DNA of 64,000 bases. It comes from Kingella oralis (GTDB taxonomy: Bacteria; Pseudomonadota; Gammaproteobacteria; Burkholderiales; Neisseriaceae). Under the pieces are notes generated by a model, which saw only the letters and a list, made by a program, of their open reading frames with translations, did not search any database and was not told the origin of the DNA. Where the stretch lies: assembly GCF_014054985.1 (NCBI RefSeq), contig NZ_CP059569.1, forward strand, positions 124,001 through 188,000, in the 5' to 3' direction. This document shows, piece by piece, positions 18,091 to 27,044 of the stretch; within the stretch, counting starts at the first letter, position 1, and every line of letters begins with the position of its first letter. Both the position numbers and the translations under genes were made by a program.

Positions 18091-18783
18091 TTATTGCGCA
18101 GCAGGAGCGGGAGCAGCCACTTCACGTTGAACTTCGCGTGTTACCAAAGAATCAACTTGAATATCTACGCGACGATCAGGCTCGATACATGCGATAAGCG
18201 CTGAACGTTTTTTAGCTTTAGATACTTTTTTGCCCAATTTAGCTACTTCAGCTTGGCATTGTTCAGTCATTTTAGCTTGGGTTTCACCCAAACCAACAGC
18301 AGAAATGCGGTCAGCAGGAACACCTTGTTGTACCAAGTAGTTAGCAACAGTATTGGCACGACGCTCAGACAATGCTTGGTTGTATTTGTCTGAACCCATA
18401 AAGTCGGTATTGCCTTCTACACGTACTGATTGTACGTTGCTTTGAGACAATTTAGCAGACAAATCGTTCAGAGTAGTGATGGCTTCTGGACGCAAGTTGT
18501 ATTTGTCAAAACCGAACAGGAATTCGGATTGCAGAGAAATGGTTTCGTGTGCTTGTTCGGTAACAACTTGAGGAGCGGGTGCATCTGGGGCTTTGTCGCC
18601 GCATTCAACCAAGCCGTTAGTGGCTTTGTCCAAATAGGTGTTTTCCCAGCATTCGCCGTAGTTGTTGCGTACAACTTCGCCTGAACCTTGGCTGGTAGTA
18701 TAACCGTGCACTGAGTGTGCCATTGCACCTGTGGAGGCCATCAGGGCTACGATTAATGCGCTTAATTTGATTTGTTTAGTCAT
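18091..18783 (-). CDS. rmpM: RmpM/class 4-type outer membrane OmpA-domain protein
   Basis: 230 residues. A Sec signal peptide (1-22, ending GAMA) precedes a short Neisseria-type N-terminal segment with two cysteines (GECWENTYL, LVECGDKAPD). An OmpA C-terminal peptidoglycan-binding domain follows, with FLFGFDKYNLRPEA, VEGNTDFMGSDKYNQALSERR and EPDRRVDIQV. RmpM bridges porins and peptidoglycan. Two cysteines in the domain (near residues 170 and 200) may form a disulfide. The gene has lower GC and a strong consensus promoter, fitting an abundant protein. Confidence 0.93.
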   Translation of the reverse strand: MTKQIKLSALIVALMASTGAMAHSVHGYTTSQGSGEVVRNNYGECWENTYLDKATNGLVECGDKAPDAPAPQVVTEQAHETISLQSEFLFGFDKYNLRPEAITTLNDLSAKLSQSNVQSVRVEGNTDFMGSDKYNQALSERRANTVANYLVQQGVPADRISAVGLGETQAKMTEQCQAEVAKLGKKVSKAKKRSALIACIEPDRRVDIQVDSLVTREVQREVAAPAPAAQ

Positions 18784-18896
18784 GTTATTCCCTCATCAAG
18801 AAAATGATTTTGGCAGGTTTTGTGTTTGCCACGTTGAGATTTCAGGCTGTTGCTTGAATGAAACTTCGGCGCGAACCCAAATTTTTACCAATGCTT

Positions 18897-18925
18897 ACTA
18901 TAAGAATTTGGGGCTGTCCTGTCAA
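18897..18925 (-). promoter_or_regulatory. Strong sigma-70 promoter for rmpM
   Basis: On the minus strand a perfect TTGACA (18920-18925) and TATAGT (18897-18902) are separated by 17 bp. The ATG is 113 bp downstream, which leaves a long 5' leader. The rest of the 18784-19151 gap is rich in T/G and holds a G7 tract (19106-19112) near the cysB start. Confidence 0.8.
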
Positions 18926-19151
18926 TGTTTTTTGCGTTTGACTGGTTGCGCGTTGCGGTTTAACGATACCCAAGTATCTGTTCTTTGTCATATATTTTTG
19001 TGTTTGTGGGGCGGTGTAGTTGCATAAATGCAACAAGATGGTGTGGTTTTTTGGCTGCTGGGGCGGGGTTAGGCGGTGGTGTGGGGCTTGTTTTTGCGTT
19101 GTATTGGGGGGGCGTGTTACATTTGTGTGTTTTTGTTTTTGGAATGATGTG

Positions 19152-20096
19152 ATGAAGTTGCAGCAGTTGCGTTATGCGGTGGAGGTGTTTCGCCATAATT
19201 TGAATGTGTCGGAGGCGGCGGAGGCGTTGTTTACTTCGCAACCTGGGGTGTCTAAGCAGATTCGGTTGTTGGAAGATGAGCTGGGGGTGCAGATTTTTAT
19301 TCGTAGCGGCAAGCGGATTGTGGCGGTTACACAGGTGGGGATGGCGGTTTTGGAGACGGCGGAGCAGGTGTTGCGGGGGGTGCGCAATATTAAGAATATC
19401 GGGGGGGAGTTTGCGAAGACGGAGAGCGGGTCGTTTACGCTGGGGGCGACTCATGCTTTGTTGCGTTTCAGGCTGCCTAGTGTGTTGGCGGGGTTTCGGG
19501 CGTTGTTTCCTGATGTGCGTTTGGTGTTGAAGCAGGGCAGCCCTGCGGAATTGATGGGGATGGTGTTTAATGGGGAGGTGGATTTGGCTTTGACGATGGA
19601 TGTGGCGGGGGATGGGGAGGATTTGCGCAAGCTGTCGTTTGGGGAATGGCGGTATGTGTTGGTGCTGCCGCGCGGGCATGAGCTGGCGAGCAAGGGGGAG
19701 ATTTCGTTGGCGGATGTGGCGGCGTTGCCGCTTTTGACTTATGGTTTTGCGTTTGACGGGGGGGCTTTGGCGGCGCGGGCGTTTGCGCGGGCGCGGTTGT
19801 CTTGGCATACGGTGTTTGAGTCGGATGACGGGGGGGTGTTGTTGGATTATGTGCGTTTGGGCTTGGGGGCGGGGCTGATTGACGGGGCGGGGTTTGATGG
19901 GGAGAAATATGGGGATTTGGTGGCTTTGGATGTGGGGCATTTGTTTGAGCTGGGGGAATATAAGGTGGTGGTGCGCTCGGATGGGGTGTTGCGCGGCTTT
20001 GCGTATGATTTTATGGGCTTGCTGGATGGGGGGTTGACGCGGGAGCGGGTGAACCGGTTGTTGTTTGCGCCTGCGGTGGAGGATTTTTCTATTTAG
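19152..20096 (+). CDS. cysB: LysR-family regulator of the CysB type
   Basis: 314 residues. The HTH is MKLQQLRYAVEVFRHN then VSEAAEALFTSQPGVSKQI, as in CysB/Cbl. The effector domain has ATHALLRFRLPSVLAGF and the LDYVRLGLGAGL segment that corresponds to the CysB sulfate/acetylserine pocket. CysB activates cysteine and sulfur-assimilation genes. The coding strand is unusually rich in G and T, with three in-frame G7 runs (19401, 19758, 19830). A DUS encodes FRLP. The ATG at 19152 is the conserved start. Confidence 0.88.
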   Translation: MKLQQLRYAVEVFRHNLNVSEAAEALFTSQPGVSKQIRLLEDELGVQIFIRSGKRIVAVTQVGMAVLETAEQVLRGVRNIKNIGGEFAKTESGSFTLGATHALLRFRLPSVLAGFRALFPDVRLVLKQGSPAELMGMVFNGEVDLALTMDVAGDGEDLRKLSFGEWRYVLVLPRGHELASKGEISLADVAALPLLTYGFAFDGGALAARAFARARLSWHTVFESDDGGVLLDYVRLGLGAGLIDGAGFDGEKYGDLVALDVGHLFELGEYKVVVRSDGVLRGFAYDFMGLLDGGLTRERVNRLLFAPAVEDFSI

Positions 20097-20099
20097 CGG

Positions 20100-20142
20100 T
20101 GGCAGCCTGAAACGGGGATTATGTTGTTTTCAGGCTGCCTTT
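20100..20142 (+). terminator. DUS-pair hairpin after cysB
   Basis: GGCAGCCTGAAA and TTTCAGGCTGCC, the second followed by TTT, lie within 10 bp of the cysB stop. The spacer is 20 nt, so the hairpin is weaker than most of the others. Confidence 0.5.
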
Positions 20143-20231
20143 GGGTTGGGCGGATGCTTCTTATATTTTATATTATGTTTTCAGGCTGCTTGGGTGATGG
20201 GGCAGCCTGAATTGTGTGGATTGGATTGGCG

Positions 20232-21422
20232 ATGTTGAATGGGAGTGGTGTGAGCCGTTGGCGTGTGGCGGGGTTTGCGCGGTTTTTGTGGCGGCGGTTT
20301 AATGAGGTGGAGGTGTTGCAGGCGGCGGGGAGTTTGACGTTTACCACGCTGTTGGCTTTGGTGCCAATTTTGACGGTGCTGCTGGTGGTGGTTACGGTGT
20401 TTCCACTGTTTGGGGGCACGGTGGATGCGTTTATGCTGTTTTTGAATCGGACGATTGTGCCCAGCGGGGTGTCGGCGGTGGTGGATTATTTGAATGAATT
20501 TAAATTGCAGGCGGGGCGTTTGACGACTTTGGGGGTGGGCTTGATGGTGGTTACGGTGTTGATGATGGTCAATACGGTGGAGCAGACGTTTAATCAGATT
20601 TGGCGTGTGCAGCAGCGGCGGTCTTGGTGGGTGCGCTTGCCGATGTATTTGGTGCTGGTGGTGCTGGTGCCTGCGGTGGTGGGGGTGAGCGTGTCGTTAT
20701 CAACCAATTTGCTGTTTTTTGGCGCGGCGCAAAGCCCTGCTTGGTTTTCAGGCAGCCTGAAAGTGGTGCATCAGCTGTTGTTGGGTATGCTGGCTTTGAC
20801 TTTGGTGTTTCGGGTTACGCCCAGTTGTTATGTGCCGATGCGCCATGCTGTGCTGGGGGCGGGGCTGACGGCGGCGTTGTTGGAGGTGGCGAAGTGGGGC
20901 TTCGGGGTGTATTTGCGCCATTTTCATAGCTATGAGCTGGTGTATGGGGCGTTTGCGATTGTGCCGATTTTTTTGATTTGGCTGCATTTGCTGTGGTCTA
21001 TTGTGTTGGGCGGGGCGTTGTTTACGGCGTGTTGCAATTATTGGCAGGGCAATGCGTTTTTGCGCACGCATGCGGCGCATACGGTGTTGGACGATGTGTT
21101 GGCGTTGCTGTTGCTTTTGGCGCGGGAGAATCGGGTGCTGACGCTGCGGGATTTCCGCCAGCGGCTGAATGTGGGCTATGACCGTGCGGAGCTGTTGCTG
21201 CTGCGGCTGGACAATTTGGGCTATGTGGCGCGGCGGGCGGGCGGTTGGGTGTTGTGCCGCTCGCCTGACGAGATTGGGCTGGGGGATTTGTTTCGCGCGT
21301 TTGTGTTTGATGCAGACAACAGCGTGTGTGATGACGAGCGTTTGAACGGCTTGATGCGAGGGGTTGCGGATGGTTTGGATGGGCGCTTGGGCGATGTGTT
21401 GCGGGGCGGGAAGCGAATGTGA
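20232..21422 (+). CDS. YihY family inner membrane protein
   Basis: 396 residues. Six hydrophobic helices and the family segments AAGSLTFTTLLALVPILTV and VYGAFAIVPIFLIWLHLLW identify a YihY/BrkB-like (formerly called RNase BN) membrane protein of unknown function. About 120 C-terminal residues look like a winged-helix region (RDFRQRLNVGYDRAELLLLRLDNLGYVARR), as in longer YihY members. An in-frame GTG at 20214 is an alternative start. A palindromic DUS encodes SGSLK. Like cysB before it, the strand is very G/T-rich. Confidence 0.88.
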   Translation: MLNGSGVSRWRVAGFARFLWRRFNEVEVLQAAGSLTFTTLLALVPILTVLLVVVTVFPLFGGTVDAFMLFLNRTIVPSGVSAVVDYLNEFKLQAGRLTTLGVGLMVVTVLMMVNTVEQTFNQIWRVQQRRSWWVRLPMYLVLVVLVPAVVGVSVSLSTNLLFFGAAQSPAWFSGSLKVVHQLLLGMLALTLVFRVTPSCYVPMRHAVLGAGLTAALLEVAKWGFGVYLRHFHSYELVYGAFAIVPIFLIWLHLLWSIVLGGALFTACCNYWQGNAFLRTHAAHTVLDDVLALLLLLARENRVLTLRDFRQRLNVGYDRAELLLLRLDNLGYVARRAGGWVLCRSPDEIGLGDLFRAFVFDADNSVCDDERLNGLMRGVADGLDGRLGDVLRGGKRM

Positions 21423-21521
21423 GGCAGCCTGAAAAGCGGTTGGCTGCTCGGGGCGGTGCGCCGTTGCCGCGCGTTGGTTGTTTGGTTTTCAGGCTGCCTT
21501 GGATGCGATGACGGAGCAACA

Positions 21522-21553
21522 AAAAATCCTGCCGGTTGAAGCAGGATTTTTTT
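21522..21553. terminator. Bidirectional rho-independent terminator
   Basis: AAAATCCTGC and GCAGGATTTT pair around a short loop. A-run and T-run flank the stem, so it can end both the yihY (plus) and the roadblock gene (minus) transcripts. Confidence 0.85.
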
Positions 21554-21562
21554 TGCGATTGA

Positions 21563-21922
21563 TTAAACGATATTTTTATCTACGGCGAACATCATCTGGC
21601 GGCAGAGCGACACGTTGGCGCTTTTTCTGTTCACGGCAAGGTAGATGAACATATTGCGGTGTTGTTTGACGGGGCAGAGAAAATGGTATTGGCTGGTGGT
21701 GGTAATCATGATGTCGTTGATGTCGTCGTCCATTTCCAGCTTCTGCATGGTTTTGATTTTGGCGCGCATCACTTCGCTGCCGCGCGCCGCCACCACTTCC
21801 AAATCGAATGCGGGGTCGTTGCTGCCTGATGCCATCAGCATTCCGCTCTCAAAATCGACAATTGCCGCTGCAATCGCGCCTTTGAGTGTGAGCATCTTAT
21901 CAACGAAGTGTTGTAGGTTCAT
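21563..21922 (-). CDS. Roadblock/LC7-like domain protein
   Basis: 119 residues with an alternating beta/alpha pattern: VDKMLTLKGAIAAAIVDFES, then GSEVMRAKIKTMQKL, then a strand pair around DIMITTTSQYHFLCPV. This is the shape of roadblock/LC7 (MglB-like) dimer proteins, which often work with small GTPases. No GTPase gene is adjacent. Function unknown. The gene is monocistronic on the minus strand between priA and the terminator. Confidence 0.65.
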   Translation of the reverse strand: MNLQHFVDKMLTLKGAIAAAIVDFESGMLMASGSNDPAFDLEVVAARGSEVMRAKIKTMQKLEMDDDINDIMITTTSQYHFLCPVKQHRNMFIYLAVNRKSANVSLCRQMMFAVDKNIV

Positions 21923-22125
21923 TATTCGGGTCTTTCTGAATCGGTTGTGCGGTTTGGTGGACAGGAGTGAACGCTGGGCATTCTATCATTTTATGTAAGG
22001 TTATGTAAGGGAATGGCATGGGCGGGGGTGGGTTAAAGGGCGGGTGTCGCGTTGATGGCTGGCTGAACGGCATGATGCGGGGTTGCCGCCTTGTCTCATT
22101 TTCAGCAACTGTATTTTCAGGCTGC

Positions 22126-24291
22126 CTAAATTTCCTGCGTGTCCACGTCGATATGCCAGCGGATGCTGCCGCTTTTGTATTGGTTGAGCACTTGCTCCCA
22201 TTGGTTGAGCGCGTGGTGCAGGGCTTTGCGGCTGGGGCTTTCCAGGAAGATTTGGGCGCGTTCGCGTTCGGCGAGGCGCGCCATTTGCATGGGGACGGCG
22301 CCGAATTGGTGCACGTTTTCGGGCAAGAGGGGGGCGATGCAGTCGCGGATGTCGTTTAAAAATTGGCCGGCTTCGGCTTGGGCGGTCGCATCGGCGCGGA
22401 CGGCAGCCTGAAAACCATAAGGCGGCAGGGCAAACAATTCGCGCTGGGCAAGCTCGTGGTCGGCGAACAGGGGGTAGTCTTGCGCGCGCACGGCGGCGAA
22501 AACGGGGTGTTCGGGCAGCCGTGTTTGGATAAGCACGCGTCCTGCACTTTCGGCGCGCCCTGCTCGTCCCGACACTTGCATCAGCTCGGCAAACAGCCGC
22601 TCGGGGGCGCGGAAGTCGCTGGAAAACAGTGAGCCATCGGCGTTTAACACGATAACGAGGTTGAGCCGTGCGAAGTCGTGTCCTTTGGCGAGCATTTGCG
22701 TGCCGACTAGGATGTCTATTTTGCCTGCGTGGATGGCGGCGTAGAGGTCGTCCCAGTCGCGCTGATGGGCGGTGCTGTCTCGGTCCACGCGGGCGATTTG
22801 GGCTTGCGGCAGGGCGGTGCGCAGGGTGTCTTCTATGCGCTGCGTGCCTTGTCCGATGGCGGTTAAATCTTGGTTGCCACAATCGGGGCAGGCGATGGGA
22901 ATGGGCAGCCTGAAATCGCAATGGTGGCAGCGCAGCTGGCGGGCGCGTTGGTGCAGCACCATTTTGGCGGAGCAATGCGGGCAGCCGAAGGTGTGTCCGC
23001 AGTCGCCGCAAAACAGCGCGGGGGCGAAACCGCGGCGGTTGAGATACACCAGCGACATGCCGCCTTGAGTGTGGTTGTCTTGCAGCATTTTGAGCGCGAG
23101 CGGTGAGATGCCGTTGTTGAGCGTAATCGGGCGCACGTCTAAAAGCTGGATTTGCGGCAACTGGGCGCGTGGGTTGGCGCGATGCGGCAGGGTGAGCAGG
23201 CGGTATGCGCCTGTTTGCACTTTGTGCCAGCTCTCTAAGCTGGGGGTGGCGCTGCCGAGCACGACGGGGCAGGCGGCTTGTCGGGCGCGCCACACGGCTA
23301 AATCGCGGGCGTGGTAGCGCAGTTCGTTGTCTTGTTTGAACGATGAATCGTGTTCTTCGTCCACCACAATCAGCGCCAAATCGGGCAAAGGAGTAAATAC
23401 AGCAAGCCGCGTGCCAATGATGAGCTTGGCTTGCCCGAGCATGGCGCGCAGGTAGTCTTGGCTGCGCTTGCCGGCGGCGGTTTGGCTGTGCAGCACGGCG
23501 GCGGGCAGGCCGGGGAAGCGGTTGGCCACGCGCTGCAACAGCTGCGGCGTGAGGTTGATTTCGGGCAGCAGCAGCAACACTTGCCTGCCTTGCGCGAGCG
23601 CGCTTGCCATCGCGTCAAAATAGACTTCGGTTTTGCCGCTGCCTGTGATGCCGTAGAGCAAAAAGGGTTGGAACTGCCCGAGGGCAGCCTGAATTTGGCG
23701 AGACGCGGTTTGCTGCTCGGGGTTGAGCGTGTGGGCGGATGGGGGGACATCAGGCTGCCCTTGCGTGGTGATTGCCAGCCAATTTTGCGCGGCGTATTCG
23801 TTAATCAAGCTGGCGGCTTGGGGGTGGATTTTTTTCAACGCGGGCAAAGAGAGGCAGCCTGAAAACAGGGCTTGCCACAGCGCAAGTTTTTTGTGCGAAC
23901 GCGCGGGCGGCGCGGGCTGCTGCTTGCCCAAATCGTTGAGCGTGTAGAACGTTTCAGGCTGCGGTATTTTGGCGGCTTGGTTTTCGCGCAGGGCTTGCGG
24001 CAGCGCGGTGAACGCGGTTTGCCCGATGGGATAGTGGTAATAGCGCGCGGTGAACTCAATCAGCGCCAGCCAGCTTTCGGGCAGCGGCGGCTCGTCGGCA
24101 AACACCTGCTGCACGGCGCGGATTTTGTGCGTGGCGATTTCAGGCTGCGTTTCCTCGCCCCACACGATGCCCACCACCGTTTTGTTGATAAACGGTACCA
24201 GCACACGGGTGCCGCGCGGCAGCGGCGCGGGGTGGGCATAAGTGAGCAAGCCGAGGGGAACGTTTACGGCGATTTTTAGGTAGCAAGGCAT
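22126..24291 (-). CDS. priA: Primosomal replication restart helicase PriA
   Basis: 721 residues. The N-terminal 3'-DNA-binding domain is followed by a helicase core with Walker A GITGSGKTEVYFDA and the DEEH box. A two-zinc cysteine cluster follows (FCGDCGHTFGCPHCSAKM, then LRCHHC and IACPDCG), with helicase motifs V/VI after it (GTQMLAKGHDF, QVSGRAGR). It restarts collapsed replication forks. A DUS encodes FRLPIP exactly between two zinc-ligand pairs. The ATG at 24291 is conserved (MPCYLKIAVNVPL); 50 codons are open upstream. Several internal DUS copies encode FQAA, SGC and QPE. Confidence 0.95.
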   Translation of the reverse strand: MPCYLKIAVNVPLGLLTYAHPAPLPRGTRVLVPFINKTVVGIVWGEETQPEIATHKIRAVQQVFADEPPLPESWLALIEFTARYYHYPIGQTAFTALPQALRENQAAKIPQPETFYTLNDLGKQQPAPPARSHKKLALWQALFSGCLSLPALKKIHPQAASLINEYAAQNWLAITTQGQPDVPPSAHTLNPEQQTASRQIQAALGQFQPFLLYGITGSGKTEVYFDAMASALAQGRQVLLLLPEINLTPQLLQRVANRFPGLPAAVLHSQTAAGKRSQDYLRAMLGQAKLIIGTRLAVFTPLPDLALIVVDEEHDSSFKQDNELRYHARDLAVWRARQAACPVVLGSATPSLESWHKVQTGAYRLLTLPHRANPRAQLPQIQLLDVRPITLNNGISPLALKMLQDNHTQGGMSLVYLNRRGFAPALFCGDCGHTFGCPHCSAKMVLHQRARQLRCHHCDFRLPIPIACPDCGNQDLTAIGQGTQRIEDTLRTALPQAQIARVDRDSTAHQRDWDDLYAAIHAGKIDILVGTQMLAKGHDFARLNLVIVLNADGSLFSSDFRAPERLFAELMQVSGRAGRAESAGRVLIQTRLPEHPVFAAVRAQDYPLFADHELAQRELFALPPYGFQAAVRADATAQAEAGQFLNDIRDCIAPLLPENVHQFGAVPMQMARLAERERAQIFLESPSRKALHHALNQWEQVLNQYKSGSIRWHIDVDTQEI

Positions 24292-24452
24292 TTTCAGGCT
24301 GCCGTGTAACAAGAAAAGGCGGATTATGGCATAAATCCGCCGCCCATCCCGCCGCAAAATCCGCCGCAAAAGTTGAATGCCCACACGCCCTAGGCAGCCT
24401 GAAACGCCATCTCGCGCTATACTGGCGTACCTTGTAAACATCAGGACACCCC

Positions 24453-25301
24453 ATGAACTACGCCCAAGATGCCCTTTGGTGGCGGCTTGCCCACCCCACC
24501 GTCCGCGACCTCGCCAGCCTGCTCACCGCCCCGCCGCTGTGGCACACAGGCTGCGAGCTGCCCGTGCGCGAGCTGCTCGGCGAACACGGTTTCAGGCTGC
24601 TGCTGGCATGGGATGAGCAATGGCAAAGCGACCCGCAAAGGCAGCCTGAAAACCTAACCCGCAACCGCTATGCGCTCGGCAAATACGCCGAAGACCTGCT
24701 TGCCTACTGGTTTACCCACGCCCCCCATGCCAAGCTGCTCGCCGCCAATCTGCCCGTTTACGGCAATGAGGCGGGCGGCAACAGCACATTGGGCGAAATG
24801 GACTACATCGCCGAGCTCAACGGCACGCTCTACCACATCGAACTCGCCTGCAAATACCACGGCAGCGCAACAGGCGAGAACATGGCAGGGCTGAACCCGC
24901 GCGACACCCTCGCGCGCAAACAACGCAAACTGCAACGCCAGCTCGCCCTGCTCGCCACGCCCGAAGCCCAAGCCGCCCTGCGCCAACACGGCATCGCCCC
25001 CGACAACATCCGCAGCGCCAGCATTGTGCGCGGCATCGGCTTCACCGCCGCAGGCACGCTCCCGCCTGCCTTCCCGCCCCAAGCATGGAGCGGTATCTGG
25101 ACAACCACCCCCCAAGCCCTGCCCGAACACGCCCGCTACTACCGCCTCCCCCGCACCGAATACCTCGCCCCCGCCCGCATCACGCAGCCCGAAACCATCA
25201 GCCGCAGCCAAATCACCCCCGCCGCGCTGTACGCCCAAGTAGCCCCCCGCCCCGACGGCTATTGGCACGAAGAGCAGCGGATTATGGTGGTTGCCGGTTG
25301 A
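24453..25301 (+). CDS. DUF1853 family protein, possible nuclease fold
   Basis: 282 residues. It matches from memory the DUF1853 family found next to priA-like or tRNA genes in proteobacteria. It starts with paired Trp residues (QDALWWRLAHPTVRDLA) and has LGEMDYIAEL followed by YHIELACKYH, i.e. D117 and E130-x-x-K134, a layout compatible with a PD-(D/E)xK nuclease. No experimental function is known to me. Two DUS copies fall in the gene, one encoding RQPEN. Confidence 0.75.
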   Translation: MNYAQDALWWRLAHPTVRDLASLLTAPPLWHTGCELPVRELLGEHGFRLLLAWDEQWQSDPQRQPENLTRNRYALGKYAEDLLAYWFTHAPHAKLLAANLPVYGNEAGGNSTLGEMDYIAELNGTLYHIELACKYHGSATGENMAGLNPRDTLARKQRKLQRQLALLATPEAQAALRQHGIAPDNIRSASIVRGIGFTAAGTLPPAFPPQAWSGIWTTTPQALPEHARYYRLPRTEYLAPARITQPETISRSQITPAALYAQVAPRPDGYWHEEQRIMVVAG

Positions 25302-25617
25302 TGAACGCAGTTTCAGGCTGCCCAAACCCAAATATCCGCCACGCAGAACAGCGCAAACTCATTTTCAGGCTGCCTCAGCCCAATCTTTTGCCCTATCACG
25401 CCGCGCATCGCGGCGTACCCGCGCGGGGAGCTTTTGCCGTTACGCTGCCATCCCGCCCGCGTTCAAACCTTCGCCAAGCGGCAAAAGGCAGCCTGAAAAA
25501 GCGTTTTGCTCTTTCAGGCTGCCTTTCGGTGTGTTTGAAACGGCGGTACGGCATTTTTCAGGCTGCCTTTCCAATCGCGAAAAGGCAGCCTGAAACGCTT
25601 TCAGACGGCATCAACGC
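25302..25617. repeat. DUS-rich intergenic region, dialect boundary
   Basis: 316 bp without a gene. It has five or more AGGCAGCCTGAA copies, including an inverted pair (25483-25526) that can act as a terminator, and ends with TTTCAGACGGCAT (25599-25611), a classical Neisseria ATGCCGTCTGAA word on the minus strand. This is the first Neisseria-type word in the window. Confidence 0.7.
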
Positions 25618-26859
25618 CTATTCAAACGCCAAATCGCCCACCAGCTCCGCCAGCGTATTCAAGCGTTGTTCCGATTTCGCCACAAACGGGTTTGCGGTAT
25701 CCCACGCATAGCCCGCGAGAATGGACGAAATCATGCGGCTGATTTCGGGGCTGCGGTTGGGCGCGTAAATCACGTTTTGGAAACGGTTGTCGTACCAGCC
25801 GTCAACATAGGTGCGGAAGGCGTTCACGCCCACCATCAGCGGGTCGGCAAACTCGCTTTGCCAGTCTGCCGCGCCGCCTTTGAGCTGGCGGGCGAGCAGG
25901 TCGGCGGCCAGTTTGGCGGAATGCAGCGCGATGGTTACGCCCGACGAAAACACAGGGTCAAGAAATTCCGCCGCGTTGCCCAGCAGGGCGAAATGTTTGC
26001 CGTAGAGCGCTTTGACGTTGGCGGAATAGCCTTGGATGCTGCGGTAGGGGAAGCCGTTTTCCCATTCGGAATGTTGAAACAATTCAACCAGATTGGGGCA
26101 TTCTGCCACCATTTTTTTCAACACGGCTTCGGGTTCGCCTGCCAGTTTGTCGGGCGTGCCGACCACGCCCAGCGAGCAGGTGTTGTCGCCGAAAGGGATT
26201 GTCCAAAACCATACGTCGCGGTGCTGCGGATGGGTGGTAATCAGGATTTTGTTGCGGTCAAAATCGGCATCGGCGGCGATGTTGTCGGTGATGCGGGTGA
26301 AATGCGCCATGCGCGGCGGCAGGTGCGAGGGCGTTTCCAAATCCAGCAGGCGCGGCAGCACGCGCCCGTAGCCGCTTGCGTCCAAGACGAAGCGGGCGGT
26401 GAGTTCGTATTTTTCGCCCGTGTCGGCTTCCACGCTCAACCGCGCCGCGTCGCCGCTGTTGTCAAACGCGGTTACGCCGTGCCCGAAGCGCACTTCCACG
26501 CCTTGTTTGGCGGCTTCGTCAATCAGGATTTTGTCAAACACTTCGCGGCGCACTTGGAACACCGTGCCCGGGCCGTCTGAAAATTTTTCGGTGAAGTCAA
26601 ACGCGGTGCGGCGGCTGCCCCATGCGAACGCCGCGCCGTTTTTAAACTGAAAGCCTTTTTCGGCGCGCACGGCATCGGCAAAGCCTGCTTCTTCCAGCAT
26701 TTCCATGCAGTGCGGCAGCAGGCTCTCGCCAATAACAAAGCGCGGGAAATGCTGTTTTTCCAGCACGCATACTTTAAAGCCCTGTTTGTTAAGCAGCGAG
26801 GAAGCAACCGAGCCTGACGGGCCTGCGCCGATAACGGCAACATCAAATTGAGCAGACAT
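25618..26859 (-). CDS. FAD-dependent oxidoreductase, tryptophan-halogenase-like (copy 1)
   Basis: 413 residues. The Rossmann motif VIGAGPSGSVASSLL and the FAD segment ASGYGRVLPRL are present, together with GESLLPHCMEMLEEAG, and W-F-W-T-I-P (the WxWxIP signature of flavin halogenases). The C-terminal LLGNAAEFLDPVFSSGVTIA is the second FAD motif. Enzymes of this look occur beside aryl-polyene and dialkylresorcinol genes. A paralogue of about the same length sits at 51255-52475. A Neisseria-type GGCCGTCTGAA word (about 26573) lies in the coding sequence. Whether it halogenates, oxidises or reduces is not known. Confidence 0.82.
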   Translation of the reverse strand: MSAQFDVAVIGAGPSGSVASSLLNKQGFKVCVLEKQHFPRFVIGESLLPHCMEMLEEAGFADAVRAEKGFQFKNGAAFAWGSRRTAFDFTEKFSDGPGTVFQVRREVFDKILIDEAAKQGVEVRFGHGVTAFDNSGDAARLSVEADTGEKYELTARFVLDASGYGRVLPRLLDLETPSHLPPRMAHFTRITDNIAADADFDRNKILITTHPQHRDVWFWTIPFGDNTCSLGVVGTPDKLAGEPEAVLKKMVAECPNLVELFQHSEWENGFPYRSIQGYSANVKALYGKHFALLGNAAEFLDPVFSSGVTIALHSAKLAADLLARQLKGGAADWQSEFADPLMVGVNAFRTYVDGWYDNRFQNVIYAPNRSPEISRMISSILAGYAWDTANPFVAKSEQRLNTLAELVGDLAFE

Positions 26860-26960
26860 TTTTTATCCTTTAAATATGAAGTGGGAATGGGCGGCACGCT
26901 TGGGCTGCCCGTGTTGTAAAAAACGTTAAATGTGAAACGGTGTGATTTTACCTGTGATTG

Positions 26961-26972
26961 ATGCCGTCTGAA
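26961..26972 (+). repeat. Classical Neisseria uptake sequence (AT-DUS)
   Basis: The exact 12-mer ATGCCGTCTGAA stands in the 26860-27339 gap, a 480-bp stretch without genes that otherwise holds a dRS3 composite element and an AG-DUS hairpin. Confidence 0.85.
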
Positions 26973-27044
26973 AGCGTGTTGCGGGTGTTTGGGCTGCAAC
27001 CTTGGCGAACCTCGAAGTAAACAAGAAATAGTTAAATCGCCGTC

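Noticed and set aside
18960..19940. A 326-codon minus-strand frame rich in Pro, His, Arg and Gln opposite cysB
   Set aside because: It is the antisense shadow of the G/T-skewed cysB gene; no start site or family features.
22001..23293. A 430-codon open frame on the minus strand rich in Arg and Pro
   Set aside because: It overlaps priA in another frame, has no domain-like pattern, and its composition is what high-GC codon bias produces.
24453..25301. DUF1853 gene as a restriction endonuclease
   Set aside because: The D..ExxK layout is suggestive but there is no methyltransferase partner and the family is widely conserved with core genes.
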